DNA of 10,757 nt from contig JBEKAN010000135.1 of NCBI GenBank assembly GCA_050015895.1, positions 1-10,757 of the forward strand. The letters run 5' to 3'. Position numbers and translations under genes: made by a program. Position 1 is the stretch's first letter; the number at the start of each line of letters is the position of its first letter. A model generated the notes under the pieces. That model was not told the DNA's origin, did not search any database, and saw nothing but the letters and a program-made list of their open reading frames with translations. The stretch is from JBEKOF01 sp050015895. Its GTDB lineage: Bacteria > Verrucomicrobiota > Verrucomicrobiia > Limisphaerales > Palsa-1400. Below are positions 4,501-10,752 of this stretch, in pieces.

Positions 4501-7096
4501 CAATAGTGGCGTCAGCGAACTGCTTTCCCCCGTCTTTGCCATCGCCGGCGCGTCGGCCCAGTTGGAGTTTCGCCAAAGTTATGCATTGGAGGCCGACTCG
4601 GCTGCATCTGTCGCCTTTGATGGCGGCGTTCTGGAAATCAAAATCGGTGCTGGGTCCTTTACCGACATTCTCGCCGCGGGCGGAACCTTTCTCCAAAACG
4701 GCTACAACATGACGTCGGACGAGGAGGCGGACGACCCTGGCAACCAGTTCCCGGGTCGGGCAGTCTGGAGCGGGGTTTCCGGGCCTTACTCCACCAACTC
4801 CTACATCACCACCATCGTCCAACTCCCGCCCGCGGCCGCGGGCCAGAGTGTCCAGTTGAAATGGCGCCTGGGAACCGACGACAACAACGAGTACCGTCCG
4901 TTCGTGGGCTGGTGGGTGGACTCCATCGTCGTCAACGACGGCTATTATTCCTGCTGCAGCGGCGCGCCGGTCACTCAGCCGGAGCTGCTCTACCCCACCA
5001 ACGGCTTCCGGTGCGCCTGGGACACCTTTCCGGTCATCGGCGAGGCCGTTCCTGGATTATTATTGACAGTCTATGACAACGGCGCCTCCAACACCGCGTC
5101 GCTCGTCCCCTCCTACGGGTCCTTCTCCGCCGATGTCTCCCTGGCCTTCGGGACCAACGTGCTGACCGCCGTGCAGTCGCTGTCGGGTACCAATGTCTCC
5201 AGCGCCCCTCTCACCGTGTTGTTGCCCCCGCCCCCGCCCGCGTTGTCCGCCCCCTCCGTTTCCGCCCAGGTCGTGGCTTACACCGAAAGCGGCCTTTCCA
5301 ACGCCGTCGTCGCCTTGTACGACGGCGTTGCGCCCTCCGGCGTTCTGCTCGCCACTTTCACCAATAATTCCTCCGGCAATTTCTCCGGAACCGTCACGCT
5401 GTCCGACGGCCTCCATTCCCTGACCGCGATCGAAACCTTCGCCGGCCTGACCAGCTTTTCCAGCGCGCCCGCCCCCGTGGAGGTTACCACCGTGCCCCCG
5501 CCCACGATCCTTTCGCCGGTGTCCGGCCAGATCGTCACCAATCCTTCCCTGACGCTCAGGGGGAAAGGAATCGCGGCGGCGAAAGTGTCTATTTATGACG
5601 ACGGGGGCCTCCTCACCAACGTCACCGTCAAGAGCGCGGGCGCTTTCTCCACCATCCTCAAGCTCGGCGGCGGCGCGCACAGCCTGACCGCCATCCAAAC
5701 TCAGAACGGCATGGCAAGCCCGCCCAGCCCGGCGGTGGTGGTCATGGTGATTCTGGCGCCGGTCATTTCGGTGGAACCGCAGGACCAAACCAACTTCCTC
5801 AAAGGCAGCGTCACCTTCGTCTCCGGCGCCACCGGCGCGCCGCCGCTCCGCTATTACTGGGAGCGCGATGGGGTGAAAATCCCCGGCGCGACCGGCGCCT
5901 CCCTGACGTTGCGCAGCCTTACCGCCAGCAGCGCCGCCACTTACCACATGGTGGCCTCCAACAGCTATGGCTCCGCCTCCAGCGGCGACGCCACCCTCAC
6001 CCTGGTTCCCAACCCCTTCCCCAATCTGACAGGCAATTACGCCGGCCTCTTCCTGGAGACCAACGCCTTGGAGACCAACGCCCAGTTCCGCAGCTCCGGC
6101 CTTTTCACCCTGAGTTTGACAAGCCTGGGCGCCTACACCGGCAAAATTCTCAACGCGGGCGGCGCCTGCAGCTTTTCCGGCTCCTTCCCCTGCACCGGCC
6201 GCGTCGCCCAAACCGTCTCGCGCGGCAAGGACCTGACTCCCCTGACTTTGGATCTCACCCTGGACCTGACCCGCGGCACCGAACAAATCCTGGGCTACGT
6301 CTCCAACGCAACTTGGATCGCCTCCCTCCAGGCCGACCGCGCCACCTATTCCGCCCCGGCGCGCGCTCCGGAATCCTCCAACCACTACACCCTGATATTT
6401 GCCTGCGACAGCGGCGGCGCCAACAGCCCGGGCGGCGATGGTTTCGGCAAAGTCACCGTCAGTTCCGCCGGAAAAATCTCCCTCACCGGCACCCTGTCCG
6501 ACAACACCGCCGTCGCGCCCGCCGCCGTGAGCGTTTCCAAGTACGGGCAGTGGCCGCTTTACATCCCGCTTTACGGCAAGGAAGGATCGCTCTCCGGCTG
6601 GGTGGACTTCACCAACGCCCCCGGCCTGAGCTTCCAGGGAAACGGGGCCGGCTGGTTCCGCACCAATTCCTCCGGCAAATTCTATCCGCGCGGCTTCACC
6701 AACTATCTGTCAATTATAGGTTCAACCTTCGCCCCCGCCGCCGCGCATGAACCCGCGCTGGCCCTCACCAACCTGGTGGTCACCCTGGACGGGGCCGGCC
6801 TCTCCTTGCCGCTGACCAACAACGTGACCCTTTCGCCCAATGGCAAATTCCTGACCGTCCTGACCAACAACCCGGACATTTCAAAGCTGACCTTGTCCGT
6901 GGTTCCCGGCACCGGCCTGATCAGCGGCAGCTTTTCCAACCCGGCGACTCATTTGTCCTCGGCGGTCAAAGGCGTTGTATTTCAGCAGCAGACCAACGCC
7001 GCCGGCTTCTTCCTCGGCACCAACATGACCGGCTCCTTCCTCCTTACCCTGCCAGGCACCAACATGACCGGCCCATCCCTCCTGACCCTGCCATAG
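1559..7096 (+). CDS. Secreted multidomain S8 (subtilisin-like, KP-43-type) serine protease
   Basis: This is an exported subtilase of ~1845 aa, far larger than a simple subtilisin. I place the start at ATT 1559 because it yields a complete signal peptide: KK, the hydrophobic run LLPFYLLWAGSLLLAGV, and probable cleavage after CRA (residue 23). The first conventional in-frame start, TTG 1604, would cut that peptide in half. Residues ~24-300 are a propeptide-like region. The catalytic domain (~300-676) shows Asp320 in VSDSGID, His368 in DGHGN, the oxyanion Asn479 in FAAGND and Ser608 in GTSHSTP. Next come a KP-43-like beta-barrel (~680-815, LAWTDAPG and LNNDLDL), a TNGVIDPGE domain (~816-924), a MAM/cleaved-adhesin-like jelly roll (~928-1134), three ~85-residue Ig-like repeats (~1138-1400), an I-set Ig domain (~1401-1483) and a C-terminal region I cannot name. 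There is no PEP-CTERM or LPXTG anchor. All catalytic residues are present, so it is probably active on extracellular or envelope protein. Confidence 0.93.
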   Translation: MKKLLPFYLLWAGSLLLAGVCRAQTAPQAPALPRHKIQVSDPALAGALTAGGARLIADYGAFQLYDADQAAVDALAGQAQVRDNYNSVLLNAARLDTSLPEIQSLRKTVGAFVGRRMHLVQFAGPVQPAWREDLLKAGARIVSYIPQNAYLVYGDSNAIAQIQSLAANAPHFQWEGVYRDEYKIHPAAQSVDAKGNPRQIGAEWFAIQMVADAGANADTLRLLDGLKLEALRSPHFALNYLNVVGRFRPADLPRIAAQPDVVSILPYVTPKKMDERQDQIVAGNISGNTPSGPGYLAWLEGLGFTQAQFDASGFAVDVSDSGIDDGTTSPNHFGLYTDGIAGGDSHVIYNRLEGTPNPRSTLKGCDGHGNLNAHIIGGYDNGASFPFEDSSGYHYGLGTCPFVRLGSSVVFDPDYWTDPDYPTLQTAAYKSGARISNNSWGGSTGVYDSDAQEFDALVRDADTSTAGNQEMVMVFAAGNDMNGPEADSVTSPGTAKNVITVGAAQGVQAIGGSDICGWPDSDADDANFVPGFSGEGPCNDGRHKPDIMAPGTHISGGVIQAANPGTDGTADLCFIDFPSSELGVCGGTDGDLFFPAGQQFYTTSTGTSHSTPCVSGGCALLRQYFINYGWSPPSPAMTKAFLMNSARYLTGGGANDTLWSDSQGMGEMDLGMAFDGTLRILEDELAGDLFTATGQKRTFAGTIADTTKPFRVTLAWTDAPGSTTASLALNNDLDLTVTIGGVTYFGNNFSGEYSVAGGSPDTLDNVESVYLPAGVSGPFTITVTAASINSVGVPNGADALEQDFALVAYNATPVSITSPILVAETCAPTNGVIDPGETVIVDFALQNGGAVNLTNLLVTLLQTNGVFLPDGAKTVSVLAAGGPPILVPFAFTAVGSCGGTLTATLALQGDAGSLGTITNTFPLGLFIQTLALTQNFDSVTAPALPAGWSTDVTGEVGAWFTESTNGTVDSPPNAAFCADSPNSGVSELLSPVFAIAGASAQLEFRQSYALEADSAASVAFDGGVLEIKIGAGSFTDILAAGGTFLQNGYNMTSDEEADDPGNQFPGRAVWSGVSGPYSTNSYITTIVQLPPAAAGQSVQLKWRLGTDDNNEYRPFVGWWVDSIVVNDGYYSCCSGAPVTQPELLYPTNGFRCAWDTFPVIGEAVPGLLLTVYDNGASNTASLVPSYGSFSADVSLAFGTNVLTAVQSLSGTNVSSAPLTVLLPPPPPALSAPSVSAQVVAYTESGLSNAVVALYDGVAPSGVLLATFTNNSSGNFSGTVTLSDGLHSLTAIETFAGLTSFSSAPAPVEVTTVPPPTILSPVSGQIVTNPSLTLRGKGIAAAKVSIYDDGGLLTNVTVKSAGAFSTILKLGGGAHSLTAIQTQNGMASPPSPAVVVMVILAPVISVEPQDQTNFLKGSVTFVSGATGAPPLRYYWERDGVKIPGATGASLTLRSLTASSAATYHMVASNSYGSASSGDATLTLVPNPFPNLTGNYAGLFLETNALETNAQFRSSGLFTLSLTSLGAYTGKILNAGGACSFSGSFPCTGRVAQTVSRGKDLTPLTLDLTLDLTRGTEQILGYVSNATWIASLQADRATYSAPARAPESSNHYTLIFACDSGGANSPGGDGFGKVTVSSAGKISLTGTLSDNTAVAPAAVSVSKYGQWPLYIPLYGKEGSLSGWVDFTNAPGLSFQGNGAGWFRTNSSGKFYPRGFTNYLSIIGSTFAPAAAHEPALALTNLVVTLDGAGLSLPLTNNVTLSPNGKFLTVLTNNPDISKLTLSVVPGTGLISGSFSNPATHLSSAVKGVVFQQQTNAAGFFLGTNMTGSFLLTLPGTNMTGPSLLTLP
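6053..6082 (+). repeat. 15-bp in-frame tandem duplication in the protease gene
   Basis: CTGGAGACCAACGCC (6053-6067) is followed directly by TTGGAGACCAACGCC (6068-6082), one mismatch in fifteen. It doubles the peptide LETNA near the start of the C-terminal region. The near identity suggests a recent slippage event that kept the frame. Confidence 0.8.
7016..7093 (+). repeat. 39-bp in-frame tandem duplication at the protease C-terminus
   Basis: Copy 1 (7016-7054) and copy 2 (7055-7093) both begin GGCACCAACATGACCGGC and end ACCCTGCCA, differing at a few bases between. They encode GTNMTGSFLLTLP and GTNMTGPSLLTLP, the latter ending at the TAG stop. Related C-terminal domains, as I recall them, end once with an LGTN-x-[ST]-G-hydrophobic strand, so the second copy looks like an added terminal strand. 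Confidence 0.9.
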
Positions 7097-7246
7097 AGGT
7101 TGCTCAACATGTTAAGTGGGTTCCAGATTCAGGAGGAGGTTTTGCGCGTTTTACGGCTTTTGGCGTCTCCACGTCTCCGCGTCTGCGCTGTTCCGCAAAA
7201 CAAATCTTGCCGGGGCGGGATGCGGGTCTTATCTTCAAGGCGAATT
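7097..7246. other. Spacer between protease and SRP RNA with inverted repeat
   Basis: This stretch has no gene. GTTTTGCG (7139-7146) and CGCAAAAC (7194-7201) form an 8-bp inverted pair enclosing 47 bases that include period-9 copies of CGTCTC/CGTCTG (about 7164-7186). It may be a small palindromic mobile remnant. I saw no clear intrinsic terminator for the protease transcript. The SRP RNA promoter lies at its right end. Confidence 0.5.
7207..7235 (+). promoter_or_regulatory. Candidate promoter of the SRP RNA gene
   Basis: TTGCCG (7207-7212) and TATCTT (7230-7235) stand 17 bases apart, each four of six to consensus. The expected start, about 7242-7247, coincides with the 5' strand of the SRP RNA closing stem. 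Placement relative to a recognisable RNA makes this more credible than the hexamers alone. Confidence 0.5.
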
Positions 7247-7344
7247 TGCCAGGGCCCATGGAATGTGGACTCACGAACCCCGCCAGGGCAGGAATGCAGC
7301 AACGGCAGTCTGCTCCGCATCCGCCGTGGTCACCCTGGCATTTT
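7247..7344 (+). ncRNA. ffs: Bacterial small signal recognition particle RNA (4.5S type)
   Basis: This is the RNA core of the signal recognition particle, which with Ffh targets nascent inner-membrane and some exported proteins to FtsY. The diagnostic apical domain is clear: CGCCAGG then GCA-GGAA-TGC then AGCAACGG (about 7281-7305), with the GGAA tetraloop at 7291-7294 closed by three base pairs and flanked by the CAGG/AGCA symmetric loop that binds the Ffh M domain. The ends close with TGCCAGGG (7247-7254) against CCCTGGCA (7333-7340), and a middle helix forms between ATGTGGA (7263-7269) and TCCGCAT (7314-7320). The length of ~98 nt fits the short form without an Alu domain. It lies 35 bases before dnaX, as scr does in Bacillus subtilis. 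The exact ends are inferred from the stem. Confidence 0.92.
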
Positions 7345-7347
7345 CTT
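7333..7347 (+). terminator. Intrinsic terminator formed by the SRP RNA closing stem
   Basis: The 3' strand CCCTGGCA of the 8-bp closing helix is followed at once by TTTTCTT (7341-7347). The RNA's own end-to-end stem would thus be the terminating hairpin, although as a long-range stem it may act partly as a processing end. Some read-through into dnaX is possible. Confidence 0.55.
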
Positions 7348-7378
7348 AACTGAATCGCAGTCCGCAGTCCGCGATCCA

Positions 7379-9139
7379 ATGTCATATCAAGTCATAGCCC
7401 GAAAATATCGGCCGCAGCGCTTCGAGGATGTGGTGGGCCAGGAGCATGTCACCCAGACCCTGACCAACGCCATCGCCCAGAAGCGCATCGCCCACGCCTG
7501 CCTCTTCGTCGGGCCGCGCGGCACCGGCAAGACCACCATCGCCCGCATCTTCGCCAAATGCCTCAACTGCGCCGAGGGCCCCAGGGTGGATTTTTCCGAC
7601 GACGACCTTCGCGTGCAGGAAATCACCGAGGGCCGCGCCCTGGATGTGTTGGAAATTGACGGCGCCAGCAATCGCGGCATTGACGAAGTGCGCGATTTGC
7701 GCGAGAAGGTGAAATACGCCCCCGCCGCCGCGCGCTTCAAGATTTACATCATTGACGAAGTCCACATGCTCACCAAAGAGGCCTTCAACGCCCTGTTGAA
7801 GACGCTGGAGGAGCCGCCGGCCCACGTCAAATTCATGTTCGCCACCACCGAGCCGGAAAAGCTGCCCCTGACCATTCTTTCCCGCTGCCAGCGCTTTGAC
7901 CTGCGCCGCATCCCCGCCGGGCTGATCGTCAAACATCTGCGGCAGATCGCCAAACAGGAATCGGTGAAGATTGACGATCCCGCCCTGGACGCCATCGCGC
8001 GCGGGGCCGACGGGGGCATGCGCGACGCCCAGTCGGCCCTGGACCAGCTCATCAGCTTTTGCGGCGGCGACATCGCCGAGGCGGATGTGCTCTCCATGTT
8101 CGGCCTGGCCGCGCAGGGGCAGATTCTTGCGTTGAGCCAGGCCGTGCTGGCCGGGGAAACCACCAACGCGCTGCGCCAGCTCAACGACCTCGCCCAACAA
8201 GGCAAGGACCTTGCCCGGCTGGTCTCCGAACTGCTCCGCCATTTTCGCAACCTGCTCCTCTTTCAGGTTTCCTCCGGCGATCTGGGCCTGGTGGAGGCCT
8301 CCGAAGCCGAAGCCGCCGCCCTGGCCAGGCAATCCCCCACAGTCACCGCCGACGCCCTGACGCGGATGATGGATGTGTTGACCGATTGCGAAAGCCGGCT
8401 GCGCGACACCGGCTCCAGAAAAATCCTGCTCGAAGTGACCCTTCTGAAAATGATCGAAGCCCGCCACGCCGTGAGCATTGACACCGTTTTGCGGCAGTTG
8501 CAGCAACTGCGCGCCGAGTCCGGCGGCGCTTTGCCGCGTCCCACCGCCGCCGCCGCAGCGACCGCCGCTTCGAGATCGCCCGCGACGGCGACCGCGACCG
8601 CTTCCGTCCCTTCCGTCCCCTCTGTCGCGTCCGCCGCGCAGCCGATCCCCGCTCCGGCTCCCACCAACGACCTCGGCCAGCTCTGGGCACAGTTGAGCGA
8701 GGCCGTCAACCGGGCCAACCCGATGCTCCACTCCTCACTCGTCACCGCCCGCCCCATATCCCTCACCAACAACTTGTTGACCATAGGATTTGATCCCGAG
8801 TTTGCCGACCAAAGAAGCTTGGTGGACAACCCCAAGAACCAAAACCTTCTCCAGACCAAACTGGCCGAACTGGGCCATCCCAACACCAAGGTCAGATTCA
8901 TTGAAGCCGCGGACACGGCCCCGATGGTCCCTGCGGCGCCTTCCGCGGCGCGGCCCGGCGGAAGGGCGGATGACCCGGCCGCCCCATCCACGCCAGCCCC
9001 AAAACCAGCCCTGGTGGCCGCCCCCCAAAGGCCAAACCCGGAGCCGGCGGCCCCCGGCAAGGATGACTTCAAAAGCGATCCGTTGATTCAGAAGGCGTTG
9101 GAGATTTTCAAAGGACAAATCGTCGAACCCCGTTCCTAA
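7379..9139 (+). CDS. dnaX: DNA polymerase III clamp loader subunit gamma/tau
   Basis: This is the ATPase subunit of the replicative clamp loader, which opens and loads the beta clamp. I start it at ATG 7379 (586 aa) because the family N-terminus, MSYQVIARKYRPQRFEDVVG, begins exactly there; the frame stays open upstream, but that part overlaps the SRP RNA. No Shine-Dalgarno is visible. The sequence shows Walker A GPRGTGKT (45-52), Walker B IIDEVHM (124-130), a sensor-type block FMFATTEPEKLP and the arginine-finger SRC motif at 168-170. The collar helices follow, then an Ala/Pro/Thr-rich linker (~385-425) and a C-terminal domain ending DPLIQKALEIFKG. Oddly, the four-Cys zinc cluster of domain I is absent: Cys64 in LNC remains, but the loop after it (~65-85) is acidic and Cys-free. 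I saw no A-AAA-AAG slippery heptamer, so only the full-length form is predicted. It leads the ebfC-recR cluster. Confidence 0.97.
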   Translation: MSYQVIARKYRPQRFEDVVGQEHVTQTLTNAIAQKRIAHACLFVGPRGTGKTTIARIFAKCLNCAEGPRVDFSDDDLRVQEITEGRALDVLEIDGASNRGIDEVRDLREKVKYAPAAARFKIYIIDEVHMLTKEAFNALLKTLEEPPAHVKFMFATTEPEKLPLTILSRCQRFDLRRIPAGLIVKHLRQIAKQESVKIDDPALDAIARGADGGMRDAQSALDQLISFCGGDIAEADVLSMFGLAAQGQILALSQAVLAGETTNALRQLNDLAQQGKDLARLVSELLRHFRNLLLFQVSSGDLGLVEASEAEAAALARQSPTVTADALTRMMDVLTDCESRLRDTGSRKILLEVTLLKMIEARHAVSIDTVLRQLQQLRAESGGALPRPTAAAAATAASRSPATATATASVPSVPSVASAAQPIPAPAPTNDLGQLWAQLSEAVNRANPMLHSSLVTARPISLTNNLLTIGFDPEFADQRSLVDNPKNQNLLQTKLAELGHPNTKVRFIEAADTAPMVPAAPSAARPGGRADDPAAPSTPAPKPALVAAPQRPNPEPAAPGKDDFKSDPLIQKALEIFKGQIVEPRS

Positions 9140-9157
9140 CATCCGCCATTCAAAAAT

Positions 9158-9466
9158 ATGTCAAGCATTGGAAAACTCATGAAGCAGGCTGCCCGCATGC
9201 AGCAGCAGATCGAACAGACCCAGGCCGGCCTGGCCTCCCGCACGGTCGAGGCCAGCAGCGGCGGCGGCGCCGTCAAAGTGGTGGCCAAATGCGACGGCTC
9301 CCTGGCCTCCATCAAAATTGACCCGCAGGCCGTCAATCCCGCCGACGCGCAATTGCTGGAGGACATGGTTCTGACGGGCGTCAACCAGGCGCTCGCGGAA
9401 GCCAAAAGAATCTCCAGCGAGGAAATGGGCAAAGCCACCCAGGGCTTCAATCTGCCCGGCATGTGA
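9158..9466 (+). CDS. ebfC: YbaB/EbfC family nucleoid-associated protein
   Basis: This is a 102-residue DNA-binding protein of the YbaB/EbfC family, which forms dimers with tweezer-like helices and binds DNA in the nucleoid. The N-terminal helix MSSIGKLMKQAARMQQQIEQ is typical, followed by the beta sheet region TVEASSGGGAVKVVAKCDG and IKIDPQAV, the LEDMVLTGVNQALAEAK helix, and a C-terminal stretch rich in Gly/Met ending GFNLPGM. Length and block order match the family. It starts at ATG 9158, 18 bases after dnaX, with no clear ribosome site. The dnaX-ebfC-recR order is widely conserved in bacteria and points to one transcript and a role near replication or repair. A single Cys (in AKCDG) is unremarkable. 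The identification is firm; its precise function is poorly understood in the family at large. Confidence 0.95.
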   Translation: MSSIGKLMKQAARMQQQIEQTQAGLASRTVEASSGGGAVKVVAKCDGSLASIKIDPQAVNPADAQLLEDMVLTGVNQALAEAKRISSEEMGKATQGFNLPGM

Positions 9467-9506
9467 ACCGGCGGCCCGGCCGCAAATTCATCCTGTCCCC
9501 GTCACC

Positions 9507-10103
9507 TTGCCCCTCCCCGAACCCATCACCGCCCTGGCCGCCGCCTTGGGCCGCCTGCCCGGAATCGGCCCCCGCACCGCCGAGCGCCTGGCGCTGCACC
9601 TCGCCCAGGCCGATTCCCAGGCCGTCCGCCAACTGGCCGACGCCCTCCTGCGCGCCCGCGCGGAAACCCGCGCCTGTTCCCTATGCGGCGCGCTGACCGA
9701 GCGCGATCCTTGCGCCATCTGCTCCGATCCCCGGCGCGAGGATTCCTCGATTTGCGTGGTGGAGCGGCCGGTGGACATCTTCACGCTGGAAAAAGCGGCC
9801 GTGTTTCATGGGAAATACCATGTTCTGGGTGGAAAAATTTCGCCGCTCAACGGGGTCGAGCCGGAGGATCTGCGCATCGCCGCCCTGGAATCGCGCATGG
9901 GACCCGGCGTCAGGGAAATCATCCTCGCCCTGAGCACCGACGTGGAGGGCGACGCCACGACATTCTATCTGGGCAAACGGCTGGCTGGAAAGGGGGCCAA
10001 AATCTCGCGCCTGGCCTACGGCCTGCCCGCCGGCAGCGGCCTGGAATTCGCCGACGAAATCACCCTCACCCGCGCGCTGGAAGGCAGACGCGACCTGGCG
10101 TGA
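9507..10103 (+). CDS. recR: Recombination mediator protein RecR
   Basis: RecR works with RecO (and RecF) to load RecA on gapped, SSB-coated DNA. At 198 aa it has the usual family length. In order it shows the helix-hairpin-helix LGRLPGIGPRTAERLALHL (~15-33), the C4 zinc finger CSLC-x8-CAIC, and the Toprim domain starting ICVVERPVDIFTLEKA with YHVLGGKISPLNGVEPEDL, then LALSTDVEGDATTFYL and the C-terminal block SRLAYGLPAGSGLEFADEIT-LTRAL. The start is TTG 9507, since no ATG lies in frame upstream of the conserved N-terminus and MPLPEPITALAAALG fits the family; the 40 bases between ebfC and this start hold no evident ribosome site. The last codons overlap the GTG start of the next gene. All four zinc Cys are present. 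Confidence 0.97.
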   Translation: MPLPEPITALAAALGRLPGIGPRTAERLALHLAQADSQAVRQLADALLRARAETRACSLCGALTERDPCAICSDPRREDSSICVVERPVDIFTLEKAAVFHGKYHVLGGKISPLNGVEPEDLRIAALESRMGPGVREIILALSTDVEGDATTFYLGKRLAGKGAKISRLAYGLPAGSGLEFADEITLTRALEGRRDLA

Positions 10104-10732
10104 GCGCGTCCCCGCAGAACCCGGGCGCGCCCGCGGTGGTGGTGTTTGATCTGGGAAAAGTCCTGGTGGATTTCGACTACAGCATCGCGGCGCGGAGGCT
10201 GGGGCCGCGCGCCCGGCTGCCCGCACCGGAACTGCAGCACCTGCTCTGCCAGTCCCCGCTCCTTTGTCAATATGAAACCGGCGCGGTCACCACCGCGCAG
10301 TTCCACCGCGCTGTCCGCGACGCCGCCGGGCTTGGGATGGGACTGGAGGAGTTCGCCGCCTGTTTCGCCGACATTTTTTCGGAGATCCAGCCGATGATTG
10401 ACACGCACGCCGCCCTGCGCGCGCGCGGCGTCCCGACCTGGGTGTTTTCCAACACGAACGAGATCGCCGCGCTCCACATCCGGCGCCGCTTCCCCTTTTA
10501 TTCCCGCTTCGACGGCTACGTTCTTTCCTACGAGCAGGGCGCCATGAAGCCGGACGGGAGAATTTACGAGGTCGTCGAGCGGCAAACCGGACGGAAGGGG
10601 GCGGGGATATTTTACCTGGATGATCGGGCCGAGAACGTGGCCGCCGGGCTGGCCCGGGGCTGGCGCGCCGTGCTCCATGAATCGCCGGAGAAATCCCGGC
10701 GGGCGCTGGCGGAGGCCGGGCTGCCGGTCTGA
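10100..10732 (+). CDS. HAD-superfamily phosphatase, subfamily IA (YihX-like)
   Basis: This 210-residue protein is a haloacid dehalogenase-type hydrolase close to the YihX (alpha-D-glucose-1-phosphate phosphatase) branch. Motif I is VVVFDLGKVLVDFDY, with the nucleophile Asp but Gly two positions on where many HAD phosphatases have the second Asp; YihX-type proteins share DLG. Motif II is WVFSNTN, motif III the Lys of GAMKPDGRIYE, and motif IV FYLDDRAENV with paired Asp. A helical cap lies between motifs I and II. The GTG start (10100-10102) overlaps the recR stop in a GTGA arrangement, so translation is probably coupled; the frame stays open further upstream inside recR, but homology begins only here. 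The substrate cannot be read from the sequence; sugar phosphates are the best guess from the family. No functional tie to recR is evident. Confidence 0.9.
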   Translation: MSASPQNPGAPAVVVFDLGKVLVDFDYSIAARRLGPRARLPAPELQHLLCQSPLLCQYETGAVTTAQFHRAVRDAAGLGMGLEEFAACFADIFSEIQPMIDTHAALRARGVPTWVFSNTNEIAALHIRRRFPFYSRFDGYVLSYEQGAMKPDGRIYEVVERQTGRKGAGIFYLDDRAENVAAGLARGWRAVLHESPEKSRRALAEAGLPV

Positions 10733-10737
10733 CTTTC

Positions 10738-10752
10738 CCCGGATCAGCCGGG
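10738..10752. terminator. Possible hairpin after the HAD gene
   Basis: CCCGG (10738-10742) and CCGGG (10748-10752) form a five-base-pair stem around ATCAG, six bases after the stop. No T-run is visible before the window ends five bases later, so it can only be a weak terminator candidate. Confidence 0.25.

Noticed and set aside
5060..6385. 441-codon minus-strand frame opposite the protease Ig region
   Set aside because: Extremely Gly/Ala-rich and motif-free, with the same antisense origin in a high-GC gene.
7103..7116. Near-palindrome CTCAACATGTTAAG after the protease stop
   Set aside because: Short, with a mismatch and no T-run; it is neither a credible terminator nor a recognisable operator.
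7100..7378. N-terminal extension of dnaX back to a TTG at 7100
   Set aside because: The family N-terminus begins at ATG 7379, and the extension would translate through the SRP RNA.
8410..8430. Programmed frameshift site in dnaX (A-run near 8418)
   Set aside because: Only five As in a row, no A-AAA-AAG heptamer, and no evident stimulating hairpin by eye.
7382..8731. 449-codon minus-strand frame opposite dnaX
   Set aside because: It mirrors dnaX, is Gly/Gln-rich, and carries no domain signature.
9683..10099. Upstream extension of the HAD gene inside recR
   Set aside because: The extension is an Arg/Gly-rich out-of-frame reading of recR; the GTGA overlap start fits the HAD domain boundary.
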